From positions 188,424,369 to 188,488,368 of the forward strand of contig CP136061.1 in assembly GCA_032622095.1 (NCBI GenBank): 64,000 nucleotides of DNA. The letters run 5' to 3'. A program made the position numbers and the translations under genes. Each line of letters starts with the position of its first letter. Position 1 is the stretch's first letter. Shown here piece after piece: positions 47,560-59,344 of this stretch. Source of the stretch: Siphonodentalium dalli. Its lineage: Eukaryota > Mollusca > Scaphopoda > Gadilida > Siphonodentaliidae. The notes under the pieces were generated by a model, which saw only the letters and a program-made list of their open reading frames with translations, ran no database searches and was not told the DNA's origin.

Positions 47560-47930
47560 TGGGAAAATAGAACATTTTCTTCCCTGAAAATTGGTTCCAG
47601 ACAATAAATACAAAACTCCGTGTTAGTGATCACAAACTCGCTATTGAAAAAGGTAGACAGCATCAGCCTATAATTAAGGAGGGGAAGAGACTGAGAATTA
47701 AATGCAGGACCGGGTCTGATATAGAAAATGAGTATCATTTCATTATGGAATGTCCAAACTATTGCGATCTCAGAGATGAACTTTTCCAAATTGTTGGTAG
47801 ATATCACAGTAATTTTACAAGTATGTCAAATGATCAGAAACTTAATCTTGTAATGAAAAATGATAACCCTGAAATAAGCAGCAAAATCAGCAACGTGGTC
47901 CGGGGCTTCTTTGATAAGCGCTCTGAATGA
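47560..47930 (+). pseudogene. LINE ORF2 C-terminal fragment
   Basis: The frame reads NWFQTINTKLRVSDHKLAIE, then GKRLRIKCRTGSDIENEYHF and IMECPNYCDLRDELF, ending in FFDKRSE and TGA. The E.EYHFIMECP.Y..LR segment is the usual conserved C-terminal block of Jockey/CR1-group LINEs. It lies 1.4 kb downstream of the ORF2 start at 45923 in the same orientation and is probably the other end of the same, internally disrupted element. Confidence 0.8.
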
Positions 47931-48040
47931 ATATTATGCTAGACATGCCATGTTCACATGTAATTGTTTATTAATTGTTTATTGTTTTATTATGAATTGT
48001 ATAGTTAGCATACTGCCTTTATTGGTGTTTATGCAAATAA

Positions 48041-48061
48041 ATCGTATCGTATCGTATCGTA
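48041..48061 (+). repeat. (ATCGT)n 3' tail of the LINE
   Basis: Four ATCGT repeats follow AAATAA 110 bp after the ORF2 stop. Many LINEs of this group end in a short simple repeat instead of poly-A, so this marks the 3' end of the element. Confidence 0.75.
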
Positions 48062-48954
48062 ATGTGGCAGCGATTTAAAAATCTACGATCGTTTTGAGCA
48101 GTGTATATCGCCCTAACGAATGGGCTCATGTGTTAAAATCGACAGTAAATATTAACATGCTTCTCCGACATCTTTTCAATCCAAGTGACGAAATAAACAT
48201 CACATATCTAAATTTAGCTCTTGGAGACTCCTCTTAGAGGATGCCGATCCTCTGAGAGGAAGATTTTAATTTACGCGGTGTGAAAATGTGGGTTAAATAA
48301 AAGTTAGCCTGGAGCCCTGGATGCATTTTGAAACGTACTATTACGTTCACACTGTATAGACAAGACAGTCTGTCGCTCCAAGGGGATCGCATATGGTTAC
48401 AAGCAACTAATTATATAGAGTTACGCTTCTTGAATTGGTGTCAACTCGAGTCAGCATAAAAAACAAATCTGGCTGCTGATTGGTTGGTTATCATTGAGGG
48501 AAATATCCCTAACCGGGAACAGAAAATCATAGCCTACGTAAATATGGCGATCGTGTATGTTTAGATGTCCAGGAAGAGTCTGGTGGTGTCCAGAAGTTAC
48601 GGAAGGGGTCTGGGTATTTTTATGCTGCTGATTTTTGTGCAGTAAATGGGGTAGTTGTGGAAATGTAAGATTATCGTTTGAAAAAAATACCGAAAAGGGC
48701 GCGTTTGTTGTCACATACTGGTGCAGCGGATGACGTTCTAAGGGAAAATTGACCACTTGAAGTTCAAATAGGCTTAACCCATGGTCGGCGAGACTTTTAG
48801 TTAACACTGTCGCCTATGGAAAATAATTAGTTGTTTGTAACCATATACCTAGCTTAATGGGAAGCCATTTGAACTATACAATATCGATGCGGTCTATTTT
48901 TCGAATCCGACAGAGTATCGACATCTGCATTCCCATGAGCATAATGAGTCGATA
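48062..48954. other. Intergenic with one uncharacterised frame
   Basis: A 118-codon minus-strand frame (48807-48451) begins MLTKSLADHGLSLFELQVVN; I do not recognise it and see no domain or splice context. A direct repeat/hairpin CTTAGAGGATGCCGATCCTC lies near 48235. Confidence 0.3.
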
Positions 48955-49075
48955 GATAGATATCACAGTAATTTTACAAGTATGTCACACGATTATAAAT
49001 GTAAAAGTATGATGAAGAATGATAACCCTGACACAAGCAGCAAAATCTGCAACGTGGTCCGGCGATTATGCATGC
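48955..49075 (+). pseudogene. Second copy of the LINE C-terminal end
   Basis: TAGATATCACAGTAATTTTA and the following ~110 bp repeat 47799-47910 with several substitutions (AAATGATAACCCTGA, AGCAGCAAAATC, AACGTGGTCCGG). It is a small fragment of the same LINE family. Confidence 0.75.
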
Positions 49076-49757
49076 CATCGCACAATTAAAAAAATCATGC
49101 GTTCTAGTGAAAATCTGGTGATTATTATATGCCAACATCCCAGGATATCCGAAGGAGGGTGCATAACGACAGCTTGCGATACTGACTTAGTGAGCTAACT
49201 AAACAATATTTCGGTCGCAGTTGGTTGATTTCTTATTTACTTATCTATGTAGGTGTTCAACCGAGGGTCAACTGAGCCTGATGTTCTGGAAGGCGGGTAT
49301 GAAATATTATAGCGACAGGCCAGAAATTGTTTTTGCACCTAGTGTCTGTATATTTTTGTCATGACAGATCCCCTGTGGGCCTGTGTGCGCTTAACAAATT
49401 CCAGAGCACCACGCTCGGTCTGCAATTTCCAACTGTTCTTTATTCATGGCATTTTCAGCTGTTTTGGAGGCTTGTAGACTTGAGAGGCCAGACACCCATG
49501 CACTCACCCCTATCGCCACGTACCTGATGGTGTTCTATGTTTGTTTTGCCGCACCACTAATACAAATTATAACATTTTAATTTCCGAGCCGATGTTAATC
49601 TCAAGAGAGTCCAAGTTCAGACTCCAGAAACATCTGTTAACATAAATGTGAACAGCTGAGGACAACATGAGCTAACGATTTTCCCACCCCACAACTATAT
49701 CCTTTGATGATATATGGCCGCTGTGGTGTAAATATGATACTGTGACATCTAGAATAA
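49076..49757. other. 3' UTR / downstream region of SLC1 gene 1
   Basis: No coding frame is recognised. On the minus strand it follows the SLC1 gene 1 stop and should contain its 3' UTR. I did not find an unambiguous AATAAA close to the stop. Confidence 0.35.
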
Positions 49758-49926
49758 CTAAGTGGTGTCTTCGGCTTCAATGTGGACATCGGGAACCTCG
49801 TCATATTTGCCATTGATGCCTCGTAACTCGTGAGTTCGTTTCTTAAGATGGTTCTTGTTGAAATGGTACACGATGGCTGCATTCAGACAGTGGCCCAGAA
49901 GATTGCTCGATGATCTAACTCGGTCA
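49758..49926 (-). CDS. SLC1-family transporter gene 1, terminal coding exon
   Basis: Acceptor CATCTTTTCAG precedes an exon that joins in phase to 50894. It encodes (L)DRVRSSSNLLGHCLNAAIVYHF, the TM8 end of SLC1 proteins (DR.RT..NV.GD..GA.IV), then a 30-residue hydrophilic tail ending EAEDTT and TAG at 49758-49760. Relative to EAATs, the Arg of the DR.R motif that binds the substrate side chain in EAATs is kept, Thr becomes Ser, Asn of NV is kept, and the Asp of GD (a Na+ ligand in the family) is His. The protein end is therefore complete but has a changed cation site. Confidence 0.9.
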
Positions 49927-50893
49927 CTGAAAAGATGTATATGTGGTTAAAGTTTAAACTATATTCAGAAAATATTATCACGAATTTCGAAACAATAAAC
50001 TTAAAGGCATGCGCATTACAGTTTGTTTTGTTTTTGCAAAGGAGGAGTTCGAGTGAGAATATAAATCTATATCACAGGCTTGCCAATAAATTAGCTGAAA
50101 ATTATCGAAACGTAGATCGTCCTATGTATCTCTTAGAAGCCAGAGTGAAATATAATATCTTTATTTCCCTGTAGCTTTCGTTATTTCACTGTAGCTTATC
50201 GGCGGTTTAGGCGAGCGCGAATCAATACGCCCAGTACATTCCGGACCCTATATGTTTGTAAACACTGACACGTTCTCTTTATTTAAGTATATAGTTAATC
50301 ATTTAATTAAATAAGAGTTAATTTAGCAACTTTGAGCAATAATAAGGCGCATATAATAAAAAGAATACCTACATTTGTTTTGTTTGAATACATGAAAAAT
50401 CTCATTCGTGTCTCGAAAGAAAGATCGAATTTTATATTTCTTTCCAGACACTCATATGAGATATGTCGGTGTTCAAACAAAAACTCTATGTATTCTATAT
50501 GTATTACTAACTGTTCTATGACTTAATGAAGTCATAGAAACTTTATCAGCTGCTCTCATATTTCCGCACAAAAGGAACCAGGGACATGAATAACAGCATT
50601 AACAGGTCGGTGACACCGCGTCCCCTGAACAGAGGTGACTTTTTTGTGCCGCTGGCTTAACTTGACCAGCGAATTCTTAAATATCAACTGCATACCAAAT
50701 CCTTAGGAAATCTTAATATATTGTCAAATTATCATAAGGAAAAAACGGACGGACATGCTGGTTATAATATACCTCGGGGAACAATAAACGGGGCGCATGT
50801 GGACGGTTATTCAGCATGACACATCAAACAGTCCATCCACCATGCTATGTAAGATGTGTATTTCAGGCTCGATTATACGGGGTGTGTACTCAC
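49927..50893. other. Intron of SLC1 gene 1
   Basis: 968-bp intron between the terminal and the 135-bp exon. No repeat is recognised. Short frames are not supported. Confidence 0.6.
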
Positions 50894-51028
50894 AGCAGCC
50901 ACTCTACGGCGAACAGGAGTGATATTTCCGAAGTCGGAAAGTTCAAGGACGTCAGTATGATGAGGATAACGACAATACTGGAACTTGGCACAGAAGGAAT
51001 TGCCAGCCCAAGAATAGCGGCCAACACA
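50894..51028 (-). CDS. SLC1-family transporter gene 1, 135-bp exon
   Basis: The exon is bounded by TTTACTTCCAG and GTGAGTAC and is exactly 135 bp, the size I recall for the corresponding exon of vertebrate SLC1 genes. It encodes VLAAILGLAIPSVPSSS, then IVVILIILTSLNFPTSEISL and LFAVEWLL. This is the HP2 / TM8 start; the LTS..(L/F)PT..I.L..AV(D)W pattern is clear. Changes: the Gly-rich HP2 tip (SIGAAGIPQAG in EAATs), which closes over the substrate, is replaced by an Ile/Pro/Ser sequence, and VDW is VEW. The phase joins both neighbours. Confidence 0.9.
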
Positions 51029-51465
51029 CTGGAAGTAAACGTAGTATAGAGTTATACGCATATATATAAAGTAAGCAGCGTTCGGCACAGCCGCCGGTTC
51101 GAGTATTCGTGTACACGGAATGTAACAAGGATCATTTCAAACAGGGTCCCGGTGACCCAGTCCGTTATGTGCATTGCGCAACAGACCGATATAACCCGTT
51201 GAGTGATGGCGAAACAAGTTCCTATTTCCGAGAAGGGTGGATTTGAGTATCTGCATGGGCTTGTTTGTCCGGTTACTTATGGGGTATCGGTGAATTTTGT
51301 GTGCTACTGGGTAATTTTCCAGTGAATTTAACCCACTGTGACATATGGCCTAGAAACTGAAATGCATGAATATACCAAACCACCCCGAATATGTTGTTAG
51401 ATTTAACGCGGAGCTGCGCGTTCAGGGTGAATATATAATCTTACAGCGTTTTTATTTTCATGCGG

Positions 51466-51582
51466 TTATAACTGTCTGGTACAGCGTGGTACAATGTTCT
51501 GCGGGACCAATACCATCTTCCACGTCGCGTCGGTGGTATTGGTCCCGCCGATTACCCCAACACGCTATACCAGACAACCTGC
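51466..51582. repeat. Imperfect ~50-bp-arm hairpin
   Basis: The left arm CTGTCTGGTACAGCGTGGT...GCGGGACCAATACCATC and the right arm GGTGGTATTGGTCCCGC...CACGCTATACCAGACAAC are complementary over most of their length, with an ~14-bp loop. It may be a small foldback MITE. No conserved precursor-type features are evident. Confidence 0.75.
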
Positions 51583-53189
51583 AACTTATACAAGAAAACC
51601 ATTGTCAGAAATGGTAACGCCCTCAAGATCATATTAGTGGACATATATAATCTGCATTGGAGCCTTGTGTAGTGATTGTGAAAAATGTGTATATAGGTCA
51701 CGGCTATGTAGTTGATTATATGTAATTTTGTCTATGTGTAGAGTGCATGTGCGCTTGGTGAGAAAGCATGTGAAAATCAGACGTGCCAAATTAAAGTTAT
51801 GATAATTATGAAATATTTACACACAATACGTCTCGTTTGATATGTGTTTACAAAGGCTGCATACGTTCCAATTGGTTGAAATGTTCATCGCCAAACATGC
51901 AACGGCCATTGCATTGATACATCAATAACCATACACTCATGCATTGCCAAAAAAGTGACGAACGCCTTGACTATTGGCACGTTATTATTTTGATGCGCTA
52001 CCATGCAGCTCGCGCAAATACACTAAACTGTTATTGTCTCGGTTCTCTTATACAACATTTGAATTGTTTTCGGCTGTCGATCTTCGTTACATGGTTCAAG
52101 TACGCAAATACCGAGTTTCTGATCACATTTAGTCAATCCAAGTACGGAACAAAAAAATGGTTCCCGTTGATGATATTATTTTTTTTTTAAATTACTGACA
52201 GAAACCAATCTACGGCGGCGCTGAACACTGAATGATTTACAAACAATCTCGAGACTCATTATCAATAACTTATAATTCCGACAAGGTTTCATTCACCCCC
52301 TATATTAAAACAACTAAATGGTTGAGATAATTCATGGCTTCCGATTATTGGAGACTAATTATTCATAATTCCTTTAAGGTTTCATGAATGCACCACATCA
52401 GAATTCCGTTAAAACAACTCATCCTTCAAATTATTACAACAACTACGGCTTATGACTGAATGTTTCTCATTCACCACACCAGAAAGCCACTAAATAAAAT
52501 GCGGACCTAAAATATACTAATCGGATTAAATACATCCAGATACTTCGCAATACGACATTTGTAGTCTATATTTCAACTGAGACATACTTCAGCAATGTTG
52601 TTATATTATGATTTGTGTTCCCGCAATCAATTCTTCAAGCGTGTCCTAGCCATTAATTGTTCCCATCTACATATCGAAAGCATAAAAGTTCCATACTGCA
52701 AACATACATCCGCGTATACATACATCCTGCAAAAAGTCTAACCGGAACGCATATAGCAAGTATATATTTAATCATATTCTCCTTATAGACTCGTCCCTGG
52801 CTCATATGAGAAACACTACGACGCTTTCCGTCTGTAACGTACCCTCCCATAAGATATAATAACGACGCCCAAAGCAGAGCGATGGCAAGGTTTATAGTCC
52901 GGGAACCAGTCAAACTGGCTCCGATGACACCACCAGATCAGCCTCGCAGTATACACTCTATGCAGGTCGTAATATATAATACCTCAATTCCTGACATTTA
53001 TTTGTGCTATCGCAGCACATGCAGTTTGATTCGTAGTTCGATTGTTCTTAAGTCAGCGTATTTTACATGGAATTTTTTGATAAATACTATGCTGTGTAAT
53101 ACGATGACTATTTCCACCATAAAATGGCCGATTATCTGGTGTCTTCAAGCGCACACCCATATTAAGAGTTTCAACTCCGATGCTGAACG

Positions 53190-53390
53190 CCAATGCTACA
53201 TCCACCGACCCATATGTGCATGGACAGTCCAACGCACACCATGGACCGAGTGAAAGCCTCCCAAAGCATTGCAAACTTGACTGGGCATGAGCTCCATAAG
53301 CCTAATCCAAAACCAAGCTCGACAAAAAAAAGTCACGAATCACTCAAGGGATTAGCACCGGAGCGCTCGGCGTGTCCTTCCCATTGAGTG
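53190..53390 (-). repeat. Repeat-unit start shared with 12900-13080
   Basis: GTGCATGGACAGTCCAACGC, TAAGCCTAATCCAAAACCAA and GCTCGACAAAAAAAAGTCAC match 12930-13075 in the same orientation at roughly 80-85% by eye. On the minus strand this is the start block of a low-complexity repeat unit. Confidence 0.8.
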
Positions 53391-54460
53391 ACATGAGAAT
53401 GAATGAAATTGGTGGGTGTCGAATGTTGATGTTTATTAGGAGTTTGGGAAAGGAACCGGGGGGATTTGAAAGGGGCGGAACCCCTCTCCTACAACCCACT
53501 TTGGTAATTTTGGATGAGATCATGGGGATGGGATACATCGCACATGACAAGATGAACGTGAAATGGAAATGATCTAAGTTTTTTTTCTTCGGTTTCTTTT
53601 TCTTTCTGTTTTCTGTTGATGTTGCTGTTGGAGGTGATGACATAGCCCTAACCGCTAGTAGTCTTTCCTTTGCTTGTTTGTCGCAGGCTTCCATGATAGC
53701 TTTAGATTTGCCTATGTCCTCTTGTGCACCTCTGACTATTTCCTGGAGCTCCGCCGCCGAGGGGAAGGAGCCGGTGCTGTTGTTGTTGTTGGTGCTGCTG
53801 GTCGTGGTGGCGATGGGTGACTCCGGGCTGATGTATTCCGGAGTCATCGGGTTGAATGAAGATTATGTCTCCATCGGGGCATCAGCAGCAGCTGGCTGGG
53901 TCACGTCAGTCAGAATTCCAGCGGGGGAGGGGTGGTCTGGGCGTCTCTCAGACCTCTCCCTGGCTGGACTTCCGGTAGCATCTTCGGTGGTACGCAGGCG
54001 ACCATCAGTCATCGCAGCCGAGTAGGAAGGGGCAGCCTGCCGATTAACAGCTGCATTCTCTTCTTTCTCCACTCAGCCCTCCGATCAGCTTCCCTGCGTT
54101 GACGTGAAGGGGTCTTCTTCCTCTCGTCCCTGCTCCGATGGTGACATCCCTGCTGACAGTCGTGAGCCGCTAGTGGTGTCCAGCTGCTGCAGTCCTGTAT
54201 TCCACGGACATATGCAGATGCACGAAGCCTCCCTTAGCCTGGGGCAGTGTCCAGCTAATGGTATCCACAACGTGCATTCTGTCCAAGGCCGCTAGCAGAG
54301 CAGAGGGGTTAGCCCCATACTGCTCTACCAAGTCCGTAAACAAGTCACGCCGAATCGCTCGGGTGGCTAGGTTCTTTTCAGAACGCCCACACAACTCACA
54401 AGCAACAAGGCGCAGAGCGAAGCAATGCGACCTGTCCGCTCAACAGCTTGCTGGCGAATG
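53391..54460 (-). repeat. Low-complexity repeat unit, copy A
   Basis: Minus-strand unit between the boundary motifs near 54455 (AATGAGAATGTTGATG) and 53395. Frames include RRDLFTDLVEQYGANPSALL near 54300 and, further on, TPEYISPESP with Ser/Thr/Asn runs (53847-53700) and a basic Lys-rich tract. It ends with AAAGGGGCGGAACCCCTCTC. No known domain. It could be a gag-like or structural gene family, but frames shift within the unit. Confidence 0.5.
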
Positions 54461-54806
54461 AGAATGTTGATGTTTTGTTTTTTGTTTATTTGGGGTTTGG
54501 AATTCAACCCGGGAGGATTTGGAAGGGGCGGAGCCCCTTCCCTAGGGGGTTATGAGAATGAACAATGAGAATGAGAAAAAAATGATCTAAACATGATGTT
54601 GTTTTTTTTGTTTCTATGTGCTTCTTCTTCTGTTGTTGTTGTTTTTGATGTTGTTGTTGTTGTTGATATTAGAGGCTGGAGTGAACTGGTGGCTGTGAGC
54701 TGAATGGATGGCTGCTCTGGAGTTCTTTATTTGTTGTACAGTTCTTCTGCTTGAACGCTCATCTCTGCCGCTGACCGTGGAATTGAGAGGGCAGAGCTGC
54801 TGCTGG

Positions 54807-54852
<46 letters not shown>

Positions 54853-55450
54853 GCTGCTGCTGCTGCTGCTGGTGGTGGAGATGGAGGACACCGGGCTGTG
54901 GTGGTATTCCGGTGTCCAAGGTGTCGACGTGTCCATCTCCACCCGAAGTCAGCGGCAGGAACGTCAGGGGTGGTATCCGCGTCCCTGTCTCCGCTGACCT
55001 CGGTGACGATAGCAGGGACCTCCGGAATGTCGTCGGCGTCCCTGCTTCTGGTGGTGATATCGTCGGGGGAGGCCAAGTGTGGGGAGCTGGGCGTCTCTCG
55101 GTTCGCCCCTGTCTCCACTGCGTTCTCTTCCTCTTCTTCAGTCCGTCTGAGGTGGTCTGGTCCTCCCCGGACCGGTGGATTTCGGTCGGTCCTACCGAGC
55201 CGCGGTCGGCAGAGGGTTCTGCCGGGGCGACTCGGTACTCCAAAACTACGTCCAGTCTGCCCTTGTTGGCATGTACATGCCAGCCAAGACAATAGGCAGA
55301 CGGCAATCCGCTCAGCATAATTCCATAACCATGCAGTGAAGCCCGGCGACAAAAAAAGATCACGATCGCTCATGGCTTAATGCGTCTATAGCATTAAATG
55401 CGACCGTCCCGTCGAGCGATCCGGAGACGAATCTGATGATGAGAATGTTG
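54461..55450 (-). repeat. Low-complexity repeat unit, copy B, with (GTT)n/(GCT)n
   Basis: Tandem neighbour of copy A in the same orientation, from about 55445 (minus start MSDRDLFLSPGFTAWLWNYA) to the GGAAGGGGCGGAGCCCCTTC hairpin near 54518-54540. The (GTT)15 then (GCT)6 run at 54806-54875 gives poly-Asn, poly-Thr or poly-Gln depending on frame. TPEY-like text before the homopolymer tract is shared with copy A, showing that the two units are homologous. Function unknown. Confidence 0.5.
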
Positions 55451-55834
55451 ATGTAATTCCGGAATTCTCTTTTATATCGTTGGAAGTATCGAATAGTTTC
55501 CATGCACATTTTAGGCACGCGATGTAGGCGTGATCATATCTATATTGCTGTCATTTATATAGCAGAAAATGTTAAACGAGAAATAACCCTCAATAGATAA
55601 ATGTTTGAAAACCAATGGTTTCATAGTATCCCGAGGATTGACAGCTTAAGATTAAATTATATATAATTACCATGAATGCAGCTAATTGCAGTTGGACACT
55701 GAACGACGGTTACCTCACTGCGTTTTGGAGGCGTATGTGTAAAGTAAAGTGAAAGTAAAGGGGTAAAGTGAAACCACAGCTAACTTTGAATTTCGAGATC
55801 GGTTGTGATTTCAGCAAAATTAGATTCATCATCT
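55451..55834. other. Intronic, nothing recognised
   Basis: AT-rich, without coding or repeat signals apart from a short AAAGTAAAG duplication near 55740. Confidence 0.4.
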
Positions 55835-57130
55835 CCTATATATTTTGAGACTTCCGTATATGTGTATGTGTGTATATGTGTATATTTGTCCTCTGTAGAC
55901 TCGAAAACGGCTGCACCGATTGGGCTCAAACTTCCCATCTAAGGGTAAAAACCCACGGGAATGGTCGTCGCGGCGTTTTGGAGAAGCTCTGAGCACCCGT
56001 TCTCCACTCTCAGTCACAAAAAACGGCACTGCGGGGGTTAATCCCGTTGATAGTTAAAGAGCGTTCGTATCCACAGTGTCGTTGATAAAGAGCGTATGTG
56101 TGTAATGTGATTCTTACGTCTAGGTCTGGGCGTGTGCGTGTAAGACCGTATCCATGTATACACGAGCGTGTTGTGTGACGTACTTAGAGATTTTGTGTAT
56201 TGTCGTGGCAAAATTAGACCCCCACGGTAATTTTAATTCACATTCCCAACACCTAGCAGGGACAAATATCTATTAGCCAGCATCAGGGCGAGTCTTGTGA
56301 CGTATTAATTCAAATGCTTTCGATCAAACAATATTCTGTGTCGCACTCATATTTCGTCATCTCTACGAATCCACTGCAATCGACCTAATTTTAGAACGCA
56401 ACACATGGTACCAAAATTACGTCGCGTTGGTGTTGGGGGTGCACGGCGGGATTAATTTAAATATGTCATGTTGGTAACAATATCTAGCCGAGAATTTCCT
56501 CAGACCTACAGGCGAATGCGACCAGCAAATTTCAAAATTGCTCACTTGACCTCCCCATGAATATCTTCTGGGAAATTCCAGGGAACGTGTGCCCATTATC
56601 GGGCCATTGTGTGCGTCGCGGTCGATGTAATTACTCGTGGTTGTGAATTACGTCACGCCACGTGGATCCATGCGGAAGTTAACCTGACCCTTCCGATGCC
56701 GCGTATGTTAGTGATACCGGAGTTATAGCGTGCGCATTATGTTTTTTGACTGACCGCAGTGCCCGATCCGTCGAATGTGAACATGTTATCAACTGTTACG
56801 ACAGTCCGTGGCCCACGGCAGTCAATTGCCGTAGCGAATATTGAAGCCTACGGCGATTGCCACGGCAATACCGATGGCCGTGGTGAATGTGTGTCCTTTA
56901 TAGACTCGAACCGATTGAGCTCAAACTTGCTACCTACGGGAAGTGTCATGGACGGGTTAAATTGTGACCCCGACCTGACCTTGACCTTGACCTTGAAAAT
57001 GATCAATTCAAGGTCAAATCGGGTAAAACTAGGTGCAGCATACGTGTCTCGGAAGCTGTTGCAATTGCTTTTTCGAACAAAGCCATGAGACGAACCACGC
57101 CAGTGGCGGGCTAACCTGCTAGTATATAAT
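55835..57130. repeat. Dispersed repeats (TAGACTCGAAAACGG and CAAGGTCA types)
   Basis: 55835-56030 and 56885-57130 match parts of the family at 41290 and 1990-2720. 56970-57020 has TGACCTTGACCTTGACCTTG followed by TTCAAGGTCAAA. The part between (56031-56884) shows no recognisable structure except an imperfect CCACGGCAGTCAATTGCCGTAG palindrome near 56815. Confidence 0.7.
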
Positions 57131-57221
57131 AATTAAGAAATCAGGAGTGAATAAATGCCGCCGTATTTCTGGCTATTTGATACAGAGGAGTCTCCGAGAA
57201 TCGTCGCCTGTACAAACTTAC

Positions 57222-57416
57222 CATATTGAAAAATAATCGCTAGCTGATACTGAAACATTGGAATATTCCGCTAAAAACACCGTTGAAATTATGATGAAAA
57301 TGACGCTGCCGCTGGCCTGTAATGTGACGCTAAATGGAATGATGAACCTCGTGATGCGCTGGTCGATTTTCTGCTTCACTTCCAAACCGTAGAACATGTC
57401 AGGTATGGCAACAGCT
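57222..57416 (-). CDS. SLC1-family transporter gene 1, 195-bp exon
   Basis: The exon runs from acceptor GATTATTGTAG to donor GTAAGTTTG and is exactly 195 bp, as I recall for the matching vertebrate SLC1 exon. It encodes TAVAIPDMFYGLEVKQKIDQ, then RITRFIIPFSVTLQASGSVI and FIIISTVFLAEYSNVSVSAS. RITRF(V)LP is the highly conserved TM7 start. The following EAAT signature (T)(I)NMDGT reads TLQASGS here, so Asn, Asp and Thr of the Na+/substrate core are replaced. The HP1 tip also differs (TTSTAVAIP for SSSSATLP). The conservation of frame, phase and length argues for a functional, divergent paralogue more than a pseudogene. Confidence 0.92.
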
Positions 57417-57675
57417 CTACAATAATCACTGAGATATTGAAAAACATGTCCGCAGAGAAACTTCAACGTACCCTCAGGGGTGCATTTTAATTATACTGTA
57501 TCCGATCTGAGTTACCCAGTGTATTTAAATTTACTCATTTCTGTCTGTTTAGTTTGGCATACGGACAGTCCTATAACTTTTGAGTGAATACTTCCTTTTC
57601 CGTTTTGTGTCGAAGCTTCTAAAATTTTGCGGATAAGTCTATGTTAACCGTGGATTTAGACATATACAAAAATGT

Positions 57676-57997
57676 CGATTCGTAATGAGATAGTGTTAGC
57701 TGTAACTAATAACATAATTAAAATCTCGATTCGTAATGAGATAGTGTTAGCTGTAACTAATAACATAATTAAAATCTCGATTCGTAATGAGATAGTGTTA
57801 GCTTTAACTAATAACATAATTAAAATGTCGATTGTAACTAATAACATAATTATAATCTCGATTCGTAATGAGATAGCTGTAACTAATAACATAATTAAAA
57901 TCTCGATTCGTTATGATATAGTGTTAGCTGTAACTAATAACATAATTAAAATCTCGATTCGTAATGAGATAGTGTTAGCTGTAACTAATAACATAAT
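57676..57997. repeat. 51-bp tandem repeat, about 6.5 units
   Basis: Units start CGATTCGTAATGAGATAG and continue TGTTAGCTGTAACTAATAAC at 57676, 57727 and 57778. Two internally shortened units and two more full ones follow. Because 51 is a multiple of three, both strands stay open, giving false ORFs. The motif TAACTAATAACATAATTA is AT-rich. Confidence 0.95.
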
Positions 57998-59344
57998 TAT
58001 TCTGCTTTGCCATCACCAAACGATCGCTAGATACACTGTCAAATCTGAGAACGGTTTACAAACTTCGTGACAAATAAAAATGTGACATAATCAGAGGTCA
58101 CAATTAACACCGGTGTCGTTGATAGTGTATATAATACCTTTGAAATAGTCCAACTTGGTTGGAGAAACTGGATGAAAATTTTAATATTATAAGATGAGTA
58201 ACTTACATTACATTTTACTTCATTGTTTCAGGCCTCATCTAATAACCACCAAACGTACATCCAGTATAATCTTTGCTTTACTAAATATTCATTGGCGAAT
58301 AGTTACTTCGGGAATATAGGTCATTTGTTGAACTTATCTGAACAAAACCCACCAATTAATAGCATATGTATTATTAGTTCCTTTGTCTGCCGTCTGATAA
58401 TCTTTCCTGACATCCTTCTTGGTGAATAATAGACCATTCCAATACATAATTTTATTATTATTATTATCAGTTTTATAACTGAATGGGAGAAATCATTCAG
58501 TAAATAAATGGTTAACTATGAAATAACTTTATCTACAATCTGAGAATCCGGGGGTACAATTGGTAGTGACTGGTACATATTTCTGTGACGACATACTAAT
58601 TTTTGGCCAAGCTGTAGGAAAACTATGAGCGCACAAAATCTGCACGCACACGCTGGTGACACCACAACACACATCTTTCTCAATTTAAATGCCCTTTTTC
58701 CTACACAACCCCATTTTGCTATGCCGCCACTAAAAATCCGCTAAACCAGGCAAGGAAAGCGCCGATCAGAGCTGTTTGCTCAAGACAAAAATAATGTAAA
58801 TATTTCACATGTTTACTTCACAATTATTTTATGCACCAATCGCCAGTCATATTTTTAAAACATGCATGTATTTAAGGGCCCATTTAATTTTCGAATGCCC
58901 TGATCACATTATGCACAACATATTCCATATTATACAGGGGGGGGGGGGGGGCAAAAAATAAAATTCAATATACAAGGTTGAAATTATTAGTGTTTAATTT
59001 TTTGGGCACCACCACCCCGAGAACGCACTTTTTTCGTTCAGATCTCGGACACCCACCCCTCCAACCACAGTTTTTTTCCAAGAGCAATTTGGGACATATG
59101 CACCCCCAAAGTATGATGAAAAACGGTGAAATAACACGATGAAGCAGACAGAGGGTGTGAAATGTTTTAAATAACCATCAGGATGAAATGCCATGGAAAC
59201 AGGTAAGCTTATATGAAAAGCACCAGAAATCTCAGAAAATCACAAAAACTCCTTAACTGAACTTGTCAAATAAGGTTCAGCATACATCCCATAGGTTACC
59301 GCAGTATATGCGACAAAGGTGTGTATGCATATTATTAGTTATTT

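Larger units (their letters stand above)
51029..57221. other. 6.2-kb intron of SLC1 gene 1
   Basis: It contains the hairpin at 51466-51582, low-complexity repeat units (53190-55450) and dispersed repeats (55835-56030, 56885-57130). The frame at 52913-52660 on the minus strand has a hydrophobic segment but no convincing acceptor, and does not fit between the in-phase SLC1 exons. Confidence 0.6.

Noticed and set aside
48451-48807. 118-codon minus-strand frame as a gene
   Set aside because: Unrecognised, no domain, and lies next to LINE fragments; kept only as a remark in the intergenic entry.
51466-51582. microRNA precursor
   Set aside because: Arms are long and DNA-like, with no conserved mature sequence recognised; a foldback MITE explains it better.
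52660-52913. Minus-strand frame with a hydrophobic segment (NLAIALLWASLLYLMGG) as another SLC1 exon
   Set aside because: The 195-bp and 135-bp exons on either side join directly in phase, there is no good polypyrimidine acceptor before it, and the sequence does not match an SLC1 block. It may be a chance frame.
54614-55373. Poly-Gln/Asn/Thr frames of about 200-250 residues as real proteins
   Set aside because: Several overlapping frames are open because of the (GTT)n tract, none shows a domain, and related units have shifted frames.
57672-58070. 132-codon frame over the 51-bp repeat
   Set aside because: The repeat length is a multiple of three, so open frames arise automatically on both strands.
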